Below are positions 1 through 7,399 of a stretch of 30,928 nucleotides of DNA, piece by piece; the stretch's first letter is position 1; every line of letters starts with the position of its first letter. Location of the stretch: assembly GCA_964550165.1 (NCBI GenBank), contig CAZJYC010000028.1, positions 1 through 30,928 on the forward strand. The letters run 5' to 3'. The notes beneath the pieces are model-generated. The model was not told where the DNA came from and did no database searches. It saw only the letters and a program-made list of their open reading frames with translations. The stretch comes from CAZJYC01 sp964550165. GTDB taxonomy: Bacteria; Acidobacteriota; Aminicenantia; Aminicenantales; Aminicenantaceae. Position numbers and translations under genes: made by a program.

Positions 1-44
1 CACTCTATCAAATCTCTTTTCTCATCACGGAAAAAAAGATGCTT
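1..44. repeat. Element A, copy 1 (right end only)
   Basis: This is the right-hand end of the inverted-repeat element that is complete at 26997-27177. By eye 41 of 44 bases match 27134-27177, including the terminal arm CACGGAAAAAAAGATGCTT. The rest of the copy would lie before the window start. No open reading frame belongs to it. Confidence 0.85.
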
Positions 45-162
45 CCTTAGAATTTTGATTTTTATGTTTTTTCTCCTATGGTTTCATAGAGAAGATCTTC
101 TCTCTGGAGAAAGGGAAGCTGGCCATATTATATTAATCCTATTATTTTTATATTTATTATGT

Positions 163-168
163 TATAAT
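163..168 (+). promoter_or_regulatory. Possible -10 box of the pilZ leader
   Basis: A perfect TATAAT lies in a very AT-rich stretch (about 125-170). No good -35 hexamer is seen 16-18 bp upstream, so this is weak. If used, it would give a leader of about 155 nt before the PilZ gene at 331. Confidence 0.3.
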
Positions 169-177
169 AACCGCAAA

Positions 178-259
178 CTCTGCTGTGCTGGCTGGGCAGA
201 GTCTCCCTCCATCAAAACCCCCTTTTCTTATTTTCCCCAGAACAGCCAGCATTTTTTTT
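178..259 (+). promoter_or_regulatory. Possible structured leader or terminator before pilZ
   Basis: Two pairings are visible and compete or form a pseudoknot. CTCTGC (178-183) pairs with GCAGAG (196-201). The loop of that hairpin holds GCTGGCTG (187-194), which pairs perfectly with CAGCCAGC (243-250). The second arm is followed by A and eight T (252-259), as in an intrinsic terminator, although the 48-nt loop is long. It could be an attenuator for the PilZ gene or simply the terminator of an upstream gene outside the window. No known riboswitch consensus was recognised. Confidence 0.35.
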
Positions 260-330
260 GCAAAAGCACAAATTTTTTTCAAATTTTTGTCGTCTGTTGC
301 GACTAAATTATACGGAAAAGGAGAATAAGA

Positions 331-675
331 ATGGGGAAGGAAAATAGAAAACTTAACCGCTCTCAATGTCTTTTTCCTGCCGAAATCGTCCAGGCTAACG
401 GCAAACAACTCATTGAGCGGGTGTCGATTCATGATTTTTCCAAGGAAGGCTTTAAGTTGGTTATCAATCTCAATCTTAATCCAAGTTCTATTTTAGAATC
501 GAAAATATATGTTCCAGAAAAAAAGATTGCCACTCAGCTCGTGGGTGAAATCGTTTGGAGTAAGTTCGCGGACAACAGGTTTGAAATTGGGCTGAAGATC
601 AGAGAGATGGACGAGAAAGCTAAAAATGAGATTCTGGAGTGGGTTGCTCCAAACTGGGCTGAAAATTCCGTTTGA
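331..675 (+). CDS. PilZ-domain protein (putative c-di-GMP receptor)
   Basis: This 114-residue protein is a single PilZ-like domain. PilZ domains bind cyclic di-GMP and relay it to motility, adhesion or secretion machinery. Near the N-terminus is an RxxxR motif (RKLNR), and about 30 residues later DFSKEG fits the (D/N)xSxxG motif. These are the two c-di-GMP contact motifs of the family. No signal peptide, membrane segment or second domain is seen, so it is probably a cytoplasmic adaptor. The ATG is preceded by AAAAGGAG at good spacing. It stands alone, with a 315-bp gap to tsaB, so its output cannot be read from context. Moderately sure of the family; the partner is unknown. Confidence 0.75.
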   Translation: MGKENRKLNRSQCLFPAEIVQANGKQLIERVSIHDFSKEGFKLVINLNLNPSSILESKIYVPEKKIATQLVGEIVWSKFADNRFEIGLKIREMDEKAKNEILEWVAPNWAENSV

Positions 676-900
676 CCTGAAAGACGAATTTTCTTTTTTG
701 TTTCATGCTTTTCTTCCATTCTTCAGTTTCCACACCGAATCTAGCCCTTTTTTTGGAAGAAAGTTGTCAACAGTTTGTTAAGAGTTTGTAAAAGTTTTGT
801 TAATAATTTCTAGAAGCCTTTGGGATTTTCTCTTCCATCGGGGAGCGAGGCTATTCCTCAAAACCTTTTTTATCGGAGAATCGGAAACTTTAGCCTTCCA
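676..900 (+). other. Non-coding gap between pilZ and tsaB
   Basis: No credible gene is seen. The only structure noticed is three imperfect tandem copies of an AGTTTGTTA-like unit at 772-780, 783-790 and 793-803, which could be an operator or merely AT-rich sequence. No clear intrinsic terminator follows the pilZ stop. Confidence 0.4.
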
Positions 901-930
901 TTGACAAAGTTCGAGCGGCCTGAGTAATAT
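901..930 (+). promoter_or_regulatory. Probable sigma-70 promoter of tsaB-rimI
   Basis: A perfect -35 TTGACA (901-906) is separated by 18 bp from TAATAT (925-930). Transcription would start near 937, leaving a leader of about 54 nt before the tsaB ATG at 991. Confidence 0.6.
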
Positions 931-990
931 TAAAAAGAAGAAAATGCAGAAGAGATTCTTCGGAATAATCCTCTTGAGAGCGGAAAGGAA

Positions 991-1671
991 ATGATTATTC
1001 TTGCCGTGGATACGACAACCTTAACCGGTTCGGTCGCTCTTCTGGAAAAGTCAGAGCTTTTAACCGAAGTCAATATCGACTCTTCCCTTACTCATTCGGA
1101 GCGGCTTCTCCCTTCGGTGGATTTTATCCTGAAAACCAACGGGTTGAGCATTCACGATGTGGATGGCTTTGCCCTTGCCGCAGGACCCGGGTCTTTCACC
1201 GGAATCAGAATTGGATTGAGTACCATAAAATCTCTCTCTTATGCTTCTGGAAAACCTGTGGCAGCCGTTTCAACTTTGAAGGCACTGGCCTGGAAGCTCC
1301 GTCATCCCCATGGCCGGCTTCTTTGCCCTCTTCTGGATGCAAAAAAAGGAGAAATCTATGCCGCTCTCTTTGAGTCTATCGAAGGCGGAATTCAAGAGAT
1401 TGTCCCTGAAGGAGCTTATTCGCCCGATCGCTTTTTCACTCTGCTTCCTTCCCATAGAATTATTTTTTTTATCGGAAACGGTGTCGACGCCTACAGGAAT
1501 AAAGTTTTTGAATACTTCAAGGATAAGGCCAGGTTGTCACACCGGTCTTTTTTTGTTGCCTATGAAATAGGACTGCTGGGATATGAGCTGTTGAAAAAAA
1601 AGAAAGGCCTGAGTGCTCAGGAAATCAAACCGTTCTACTTTAGAAAATCTCAGGCGGAGGATAGCCATTAG
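991..1671 (+). CDS. tsaB: tRNA threonylcarbamoyladenosine biosynthesis protein TsaB
   Basis: TsaB is the inactive ASKHA-fold partner of TsaD. With TsaE they transfer the threonylcarbamoyl group made by TsaC to A37 of ANN-decoding tRNAs in the cytoplasm. The 226 residues match the family's usual length. The N-terminus carries the ASKHA phosphate-loop-like stretch (AVDTTTLTGSVAL), followed by HSERLLP and the strongly conserved AAGPGSFTGIRIGLS segment. The C-terminus shows the typical PFYFRKSQAE end. The ATG has AAAGGA close upstream. rimI follows at once in another frame, a very common pairing. The other TsaB partners are not in this window. Confidence 0.95.
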   Translation: MIILAVDTTTLTGSVALLEKSELLTEVNIDSSLTHSERLLPSVDFILKTNGLSIHDVDGFALAAGPGSFTGIRIGLSTIKSLSYASGKPVAAVSTLKALAWKLRHPHGRLLCPLLDAKKGEIYAALFESIEGGIQEIVPEGAYSPDRFFTLLPSHRIIFFIGNGVDAYRNKVFEYFKDKARLSHRSFFVAYEIGLLGYELLKKKKGLSAQEIKPFYFRKSQAEDSH

Positions 1672-2146
1672 AAAAGAAAACATCTCTCCAGATTCATTTT
1701 ATTTGAGACAAATGAAGGAGAGAGACCTCCCTTCTGTCATGGAAATTGAGCATCTCTCCTTTTCCAATCCATGGCATGAAGTGACTTTTAAGGGAGAAAT
1801 TCAGAATAGACGCATATCCTATCCCTTTGTTATCGTCTATAGACCTCAGAACAAAGTCATAGGATACATCATTTACTGGCTCATACAGGATCAGGCTCAG
1901 ATCAACACCCTCGCCGTTCACCCTGATTTCAGGCGATGGGGCATCGCAGAATCGGTTATGCGTCATGTTCTGGATCTTATCCGAAAAAAAGGGGCGGTCT
2001 TTGTCACCCTGGAGGTCAGGCCTTCCAACCTGGCTGCTCGCTCTTTGTACCAGAAGTTGGGGTTCGAAGTTTTAGGAATAAGAGAGGATTATTACCACAA
2101 TCCCCGGGAACACGCCATAATCATGGGGGAAACATTGGATCAATAA
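1613..2146 (+). CDS. rimI: Ribosomal-protein alanine N-acetyltransferase RimI (GNAT)
   Basis: RimI is a GNAT enzyme that acetylates the N-terminal alanine of ribosomal protein S18 using acetyl-CoA. The acetyl-CoA loop is visible as RRWGIA after the LAVHPDF strand. The late family signature is also present: NLAARSLYQKLGF followed by GIREDYY. The start is uncertain. GTG at 1613 overlaps tsaB by 59 bp and gives a roughly 30-residue N-terminal tail unusual for the family. TTG at 1703 would begin just before the first strand (YLRQM), and ATG at 1712 would cut into it. The outer bound is given. The 3' end overlaps the truA 3' end on the other strand by 7 bp. Confidence 0.9.
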   Translation: MLRKSNRSTLENLRRRIAIRKENISPDSFYLRQMKERDLPSVMEIEHLSFSNPWHEVTFKGEIQNRRISYPFVIVYRPQNKVIGYIIYWLIQDQAQINTLAVHPDFRRWGIAESVMRHVLDLIRKKGAVFVTLEVRPSNLAARSLYQKLGFEVLGIREDYYHNPREHAIIMGETLDQ

Positions 2147-2871
2147 TTCACTTTTGTCAGGCATAGACCTTTGGCTGGAGCCGTGGGGCTGGCCAGAGAC
2201 CGCTTTTTTTCTTTAAAAATCTCTTCTACTCTTTCCGGAGGGATTTTGCCCCGTCCCACCTCCAGAAGAGTGCCCACCATAGTTCGGACCATATACCGTA
2301 AGAAGCCGTTGGCTTCAACGGTGTAAATGATTTCCCTTCCCTTCTTTTTTATTTCAGAGCGCTCAACTTTCCTAATGGGTTGGGTGAGCCGGTTGGAGGA
2401 GAAGGGCGTAAAGTCTGCTTCTCTGATGAATAAACGGGCCGCTTTCCTCATCAGAGCCACATCAAGAGGCGAAGACCAGTGGAGAACATACCTCTGGATA
2501 AAAGGACTGATGAAACGGGAATTTACGATGCGGTACTGGTATATTTTTGATTTGGCCATTTTTCTAGCATGAAAATTCAGGTTGACTTTTTTCAAGGAAG
2601 TAACCCTGATGTCCTCTGGAAGAAGCGCATTTAAGGCCTTGAAAAGTTCCTCATCATGAAGGCTCAGACTTGCTTTGAAGTTGGCCACCTGTTCACAAGC
2701 ATGCACCCCGGCATCGGTACGGCCTGCACCGATGACATCGATTTTTTTCTGGGTGATTTTGGCCAGGCAGTCTTCAAGGACACCTTGGATTGTCCTTCTT
2801 TCGGGCTGGCGCTGCCAGCCGTGAAAGGCTGTGCCGTCGTAGCTGAGTTTGAGCTTATAATTTTGAATCAT
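2140..2871 (-). CDS. truA: tRNA pseudouridine(38-40) synthase TruA
   Basis: TruA isomerises uridines 38, 39 and 40 of the tRNA anticodon arm to pseudouridine. The 243 residues are full length for the family. Recognisable features are the N-terminal YDGTAFHGWQRQP, the catalytic-aspartate motif GAGRTDAGVHA, the FHAR element, and the C-terminal GFLRYMVRTMVG stretch. It lies 27 bp downstream of the LOG-like gene and is probably cotranscribed with it. It converges on rimI with a 7-bp overlap. The start at 2871 is supported by the conserved N-terminus; a ribosome binding site is not obvious. Confidence 0.96.
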   Translation of the reverse strand: MIQNYKLKLSYDGTAFHGWQRQPERRTIQGVLEDCLAKITQKKIDVIGAGRTDAGVHACEQVANFKASLSLHDEELFKALNALLPEDIRVTSLKKVNLNFHARKMAKSKIYQYRIVNSRFISPFIQRYVLHWSSPLDVALMRKAARLFIREADFTPFSSNRLTQPIRKVERSEIKKKGREIIYTVEANGFLRYMVRTMVGTLLEVGRGKIPPERVEEIFKEKKRSLASPTAPAKGLCLTKVNY

Positions 2872-2898
2872 TGGCTGTTCAAGGCTTTATCGTGCGAA

Positions 2899-3372
2899 TT
2901 ACGGCCTTAAAGAGAAATCATCATTCAATGCAAGCTTGACCGCCTCTTCGGCCGATTCAGCTTTAATCACGCCCTCTATCTCCCATGTCCCCAGGCCAAT
3001 AATTTTTCTGCGGTAGATGCAGCCATAGGCAATTTCAGTCAGAGTTCCGTATTCGCCGTCGATGGCGATCAGGACGTCGGAGTTCATGGCCACGAGGGAA
3101 TTCCGGCTGTAGCCCAATCCAGTGGCGATGGCGATGTCGATGTAAGGGTTGGCATCCGAAGGCAAATTTCCGGGCAGGATGCCGATGGTCACTCCGCCGG
3201 CCTGCTTGGCTCCACGGGAAGCGGCTTCCATAACCCCGCTCAGTCCGCCGCAAATGAGGATTGCTCCCTTTTCTGCAACTCGCTGGCCAACCTTAAACGC
3301 GAGTCGGAGATATTTTGTGTCTGCCTTGGAGCCTCCGATGACTCCAATCCTCTTCTTTTTTTTCAATTCCAT
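2899..3372 (-). CDS. LOG-like Rossmann-fold protein (TIGR00725 type)
   Basis: This 157-residue protein resembles the LOG/'lysine decarboxylase-like' superfamily, specifically the short TIGR00725 group. Visible features are the N-terminal IGVIGGS nucleotide loop, CGGLSGVMEAASRGA, and GGVTIGILPG. The classical LOG enzymes are cytokinin-riboside phosphoribohydrolases with a PGGxGTxxE motif. Here that place reads DGEYGTLTE: the GT and glutamate remain, but the PGG is replaced. The activity is therefore doubtful and could be non-LOG. A plausible ribosome site (AAGGA) precedes the ATG. It is first in a two-gene unit with truA. Confidence 0.8.
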   Translation of the reverse strand: MELKKKKRIGVIGGSKADTKYLRLAFKVGQRVAEKGAILICGGLSGVMEAASRGAKQAGGVTIGILPGNLPSDANPYIDIAIATGLGYSRNSLVAMNSDVLIAIDGEYGTLTEIAYGCIYRRKIIGLGTWEIEGVIKAESAEEAVKLALNDDFSLRP

Positions 3373-3505
3373 TGTCTTTTTTTCCTTAATTTAAATAATA
3401 TAGCATACTTATTAGCATAGAGATGCCTTCTTTTCAAACGCAAGGCTTTATTGGAGAAGATAGAAATCTTGACTTAGCTCGAAGTCGGCTTCCAACCCAT
3501 ATCAA

Positions 3506-3534
3506 TTGACGCGGTCTAATAAATATGCTAAAAA
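3506..3534 (+). promoter_or_regulatory. Weak candidate promoter of the MglA-like gene
   Basis: TTGACG (3506-3511) is followed 17 bp later by TAAAAA (3529-3534). The -35 is good and the -10 is poor. The region 3373-3574 is AT-rich and also must hold the divergent promoter of the LOG-like gene, for which no convincing pair of boxes was found. Confidence 0.3.
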
Positions 3535-3574
3535 CTATTTATATTTAATAGAAGCGGGAGAATAAAAACAGCCC

Positions 3575-4186
3575 ATGGCTCTTGTCGATCGCGTAGCCAA
3601 GAATTTATCCGTTAAGATTGTCTATTATGGCCCTGGTCTAAGTGGGAAAACCACAAACCTCCGCTACATCCACTTTAAGTTGAGTCCCTCTGCGCGAGGA
3701 AATTTGATCTGCGTTGAGACAGATGTCAAAAGAACATTTTTCTTTGATTTATTGCCGATTAAAGCCGGAACGGTTGCCGACTTCAGACTCAATTTGCAAC
3801 TCATGGCCGTGGCCGGACAGGTGTTCTACGAAGCCTCAAGAATCAGTGTGCTTAAAAGTGTGGATGGAATCGTCTTTGTCGCCGACTCGCAGATCCCCCT
3901 TCTCGACGCCAATTTAGAATGCTTTGACGACTTGAGAAAAAATTTGCTGAAGAACGAGATGGACTTGAACAAAATGCCTTTAGTTTTCCAGTATAACAAG
4001 CGGGATCTGGGCAATCTCATCCCTGTTGAAACGTTCAACAATCTTCTCAATACAAGAAGCCTGCCCTACATTGAAGCTTCTGCCTCCAATGGAGTGGGGG
4101 TGATTGAGACTTTGAGGGAGATTGTCAAGATAACGATTCCGATAGTGAAAGAAAAATTTCTTGGCATTCACATCGAGAATAGATAA
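3575..4186 (+). CDS. MglA-like small Ras-family GTPase
   Basis: This 203-residue protein is closely similar in pattern to MglA, the polarity-switch GTPase of gliding and twitching bacteria. The P-loop GPGLSGKTT covers residues 19-27. Switch features include the ETDVKRTFFFDLLP segment, and AVAGQVFYEASR (79-89) takes the place of the usual TVPGQ. VDGIVFVADSQ follows, then the base-recognition motif NKRD at 141-144. No signal peptide or membrane segment is seen. The usual GAP partner MglB (roadblock fold) is not adjacent. comM starts 100 bp downstream. It is confidently a GTPase of this family; whether it controls motility here is not shown. Confidence 0.88.
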   Translation: MALVDRVAKNLSVKIVYYGPGLSGKTTNLRYIHFKLSPSARGNLICVETDVKRTFFFDLLPIKAGTVADFRLNLQLMAVAGQVFYEASRISVLKSVDGIVFVADSQIPLLDANLECFDDLRKNLLKNEMDLNKMPLVFQYNKRDLGNLIPVETFNNLLNTRSLPYIEASASNGVGVIETLREIVKITIPIVKEKFLGIHIENR

Positions 4187-4286
4187 CCGCAATTCTGATA
4201 TTTCCGCATTTCATTCACCTCCCAATATTCGCCGTTCATTTTTTGATATAAGCACTTCGCCTCGTTCGTCTTTAAAATGACCAGAA

Positions 4287-5807
4287 ATGCTGTTCAAAAT
4301 TGCCAGTGCTTCTTTAGCCGGGATCGATGCCTATTTGGTGGAGGTGGAGGTTGATATCTCCTTCGGGATTCCTGGTTTTGTGATTGTTGGGCTGCCGGAT
4401 CCAGCGGTGAGGGAGAGCAAAGAAAGAGTCAGGGCTGCCTTAAAAAACTGCGGCTATAAATTTCCTTCTCGAAAAATAACCATTAATTTGGCTCCCGCCT
4501 ACAGAAGAAAGGAAGGCTCGGCCTTTGACCTCCCCATCGCGCTTGGCCTCCTCGCTCATCTAGAGCTTTTTCCTTGGGAAAGGCTCAATGAATATTTATT
4601 TCTGGGGGAATTGGCCCTGGATGGCCGGCTAAAGCCTGGGAGAGGAATCCTCTCCTCCACCGTGCTCGCTAAAAGGATGGGCTTTAAAGGCATTGTCGTT
4701 CCCAAAGAAAACGAGAAGGAAGCCGCTCTTGTTCAGCAAGTTGAAATCTTCGGTATGGAAAACCTGGTCCAGGTGGTCCGAATGCTCAACGGCGATGAAG
4801 ATGTCCTGCCCTGCAGGTGTTCCTTGGCAGCGCTATTGCCCCAATCCTCGTCCGACGTGGATTTTCAGGAGATAAAAGGCCAGCAGCATGCTAAAAGAGC
4901 GCTTGAAGTCGCTGCGGCCGGAGCTCATAACGCCCTTTTGATCGGGCCGCCGGGAGCCGGGAAAACGATGCTGGCCAGAAGACTACCCTCCATCCTTCCG
5001 GCAATGAGCTTCGAGGAAATCATCGAAGTCACCCAGGTCTACAGCGTCTCCGGCCTCCTGGGAGAGAGGAGTGTGATCGGAGAAAGGCCTTTTCGTGCAC
5101 CCCATCATACCATTTCCGATGCAGGCTTGATCGGCGGCGGCCTCATTCCCAGGCCCGGTGAGGTCAGCCTGGCCCATCACGGCGTTTTGTTCCTGGATGA
5201 ACTGCCCGAGTTTAAAAGAGGGGTGCTCGAGGACTTGAGACAGCCTGTGGAGGAAAGGAAGGTGACCGTTTCTCGGGCTTCTATGGCTGTGACTTTTCCT
5301 TGCTTTTTCATGCTGGTGGCAGCCATGAATCCCTGCGGGGATGCCTATCGGGGGCTTTCTGCTTCGGATTTCGACTGCACCGACAGCCAGAGAAGGCTTT
5401 ATTATTCCAAGATTTCAGGGCCTCTTTTAGACCGGATTGATATCCAGATTGAGGTGCCGCGAGTGGAATTCAAAGACATGATTTCCAAAGTTGAAGGGGA
5501 AAGCTCAGCCGCAATAAGAAAAAGAGTGATTCAGGCTAGGGAGAGGCAGCTCGAAAGGTTTAAAGGGAAGAGAATTTACTCCAACGCCCAGATGGGGACG
5601 AGAGAAGTCAAAAAATATTGCCAGGTTGATGACGCTGGAAAGGGGCTTCTGGAGATGGCCGTCAACCGCCTGGGTTTCAGCGCCAGGGCTTATACCCGCG
5701 TTCTGAAGGTTGCCCGAACCATTGCCGATCTCGCTGATGCGGACAGCATCAGTTCTGTCCATGTCTCAGAGGCCATCCAGTACCGCATCATGGACAAATA
5801 TTTTTAG
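4287..5807 (+). CDS. comM: ComM/YifB-family AAA+ ATPase (Mg-chelatase-like)
   Basis: ComM is a hexameric AAA+ helicase that promotes branch migration during natural transformation; homologues occur widely. The protein has 506 residues, the normal length. The N-terminal Lon-like ChlI domain starts with the family signature (ASLAGIDAYLVEVEVDIS) and carries GLPDPAVRESKERVRAAL. The AAA+ domain shows Walker A GPPGAGKT at 220-227, Walker B LFLDELPEF near 301, and a sensor region with AAMNPCG. The Cys-rich NPCPCG segment of many homologues is reduced here to NPCGDAYRG followed by a later cysteine. The C-terminal chelatase domain is complete. The ribosome site is weak. It may be cotranscribed with the upstream GTPase. 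Confidence 0.93.
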   Translation: MLFKIASASLAGIDAYLVEVEVDISFGIPGFVIVGLPDPAVRESKERVRAALKNCGYKFPSRKITINLAPAYRRKEGSAFDLPIALGLLAHLELFPWERLNEYLFLGELALDGRLKPGRGILSSTVLAKRMGFKGIVVPKENEKEAALVQQVEIFGMENLVQVVRMLNGDEDVLPCRCSLAALLPQSSSDVDFQEIKGQQHAKRALEVAAAGAHNALLIGPPGAGKTMLARRLPSILPAMSFEEIIEVTQVYSVSGLLGERSVIGERPFRAPHHTISDAGLIGGGLIPRPGEVSLAHHGVLFLDELPEFKRGVLEDLRQPVEERKVTVSRASMAVTFPCFFMLVAAMNPCGDAYRGLSASDFDCTDSQRRLYYSKISGPLLDRIDIQIEVPRVEFKDMISKVEGESSAAIRKRVIQARERQLERFKGKRIYSNAQMGTREVKKYCQVDDAGKGLLEMAVNRLGFSARAYTRVLKVARTIADLADADSISSVHVSEAIQYRIMDKYF

Positions 5808-5809
5808 GC

Positions 5810-5839
5810 TTGACATTCGTTCAACATTCCTTTTTTAAT
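5810..5839 (+). promoter_or_regulatory. Probable sigma-70 promoter of the M20 amidohydrolase gene
   Basis: TTGACA (5810-5815), 18 bp, then TTTAAT (5834-5839, five of six consensus bases). It begins only three bases after the comM stop codon and would give a leader of about 48 nt. Confidence 0.6.
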
Positions 5840-5893
5840 ATTTAACCGAATTCGTTTTTATCATCGAAAAAATCCCTTTTTTAGGAGGTGGAG

Positions 5894-7378
5894 ATGAAGA
5901 AGCTCTTTTCGTCGCTTTTGAGCGTGTTTTTTCTTTTTTCTTTAATTTTATTTTCCCAAAAGGAGAAGGAAAACCCTCTGTTGATAGAGGTCAAGCCGGC
6001 CAAGCTGACACCTTTGAAAAAAGAAGCTTTTTCCTGGCTCGAGGCGAACATGTCCCAGCTTGCCAAAGTCAACGATAAGATATGGAGCCTTGCCGAAGTG
6101 GCCATGGAAGAGTATCAATCTTCGGAGCTTTTAGCCTCTTATCTGGAGGAACTAGGTTTCGCCGTCACGCGTGGTGTGGCGGGCATGCCCACAGCTTTTG
6201 TGGCTGTCTATGGTTCGGGAAATCCGGTCATCGGAATTTTAGCTGAATATGATGCTCTGCCTGGCCTTTCCCAGGACAAAGTTCCGCATAAAAAGCCAAT
6301 TCAGGAAGGAGCGCCAGGCCATGGCTGCGGCCACAATGTTTTTGGAGTGGCCAGTGTGGCCGCGGCTGCCGCCATGAGAGAAGCCATGGAGAAGCATCGC
6401 CTTCCAGGGACAGTCAAGCTTTTTGGCTGTCCAGCCGAGGAAACGGTTGTCGGCAAAGTCTTCATGGCCCGCGACGGAATTTTTGACGGTCTTTCCTGCT
6501 GCATCCAATGGCATCCCAGCTCAGAAAACGATGTTTCTCTGGATTCGAGCAATGCCATGAACCAGTTCCATGTCGAATTTTTTGGAAAAACAGCCCACGC
6601 TGCAGGAGACCCCTGGAATGCCCGCAGTGCTCTGGATGCGGTCGAGCTGACCAATGTCGGATTGAATTATCTCAGGGAGCATCTCAAGCCAACAGCCCGA
6701 ATCCACTACGTCATCCTCAACGGAGGAGGCGCACCGAACGTTGTCCCGGATTATGCCAGAGCCTGGTACTACGTGCGTGACCTTGACAGAGAAAGTGTCG
6801 AAAAGGATTACGAGCGAGTCCTGGAGACGATCGAAGGTGCAGCCAAAATGACTGGAACCACTCATAAAATCACCTTCATCAGCGGAGTTCACAATATGCT
6901 GCCCAATCGCACTGGCTGTGAGGTTGTCTACAGAAACCTGCTTCTTGTTGGTCCGCCAAAATTTAGCGAGGAAGAGCAGTCTTATGCTCAAGAGATTCAA
7001 AGAAACCTCGGAGTCGGGGAGTCTGGCCTGAAAACAGACATCGAGCCCTTCGAACTCCCCCAGAGGAGCTGGGGTAGCGGCTCCACAGATGTGGCCGAGG
7101 TGAGCTGGCTGACTCCGACAACGACCCTGGGGATTGTCTTCAAGCCTGCGAATACTCCTGGACATCACTGGTCGGTTGTGGCCTGCGGAGGCATGACCAT
7201 CGGTCATAAATGCATGATTACAGCGGCCAAAGTCATGGCCGCCTCAGGGCTGGATCTCCTTTCCCATCCTGAGACCCTCAAGAAGATGCAGGAGGAATGG
7301 AAAGAGAAGACCAAAGGAAAAGCATACACCTCGCCTTTGGCGCCCGACCTCAAGCCTCCGGTCAAGCTTCGAAAATGA
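5894..7378 (+). CDS. Exported M20-family amidohydrolase, AbgB-like
   Basis: This is a zinc amidohydrolase of the M20 peptidase family, most like AbgB, a subunit of p-aminobenzoyl-glutamate hydrolase. Metal-site motifs are visible: EYDALPG, GHGCGHN, PAEET and QWHP, plus a late TPGHHW. The C-terminal end (SPLAPDLKPP) also follows this group. Unlike cytoplasmic AbgB, the start is a Lys-rich, strongly hydrophobic segment that looks like a signal peptide, so it probably acts in the periplasm. A GTG at 5888 is in frame, but the ribosome site AGGAGG (5883-5888) overlaps it. The ATG at 5894 is therefore chosen, giving 494 residues. No abgA or abgT is nearby; the true substrate is unknown. Confidence 0.88.
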   Translation: MKKLFSSLLSVFFLFSLILFSQKEKENPLLIEVKPAKLTPLKKEAFSWLEANMSQLAKVNDKIWSLAEVAMEEYQSSELLASYLEELGFAVTRGVAGMPTAFVAVYGSGNPVIGILAEYDALPGLSQDKVPHKKPIQEGAPGHGCGHNVFGVASVAAAAAMREAMEKHRLPGTVKLFGCPAEETVVGKVFMARDGIFDGLSCCIQWHPSSENDVSLDSSNAMNQFHVEFFGKTAHAAGDPWNARSALDAVELTNVGLNYLREHLKPTARIHYVILNGGGAPNVVPDYARAWYYVRDLDRESVEKDYERVLETIEGAAKMTGTTHKITFISGVHNMLPNRTGCEVVYRNLLLVGPPKFSEEEQSYAQEIQRNLGVGESGLKTDIEPFELPQRSWGSGSTDVAEVSWLTPTTTLGIVFKPANTPGHHWSVVACGGMTIGHKCMITAAKVMAASGLDLLSHPETLKKMQEEWKEKTKGKAYTSPLAPDLKPPVKLRK

Positions 7379-7399
7379 CCGTGTCCTTTGGCGATCGTG

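Noticed and set aside
178..330. Known c-di-GMP riboswitch upstream of the PilZ gene
   Set aside because: The conserved bases of the c-di-GMP-I or -II motifs could not be found; only generic pairings are present.
5808..5893. Intrinsic terminator after comM from the T-run near 5831
   Set aside because: No stable hairpin precedes the T-run; the sequence is better explained as the -10 region of the following promoter.
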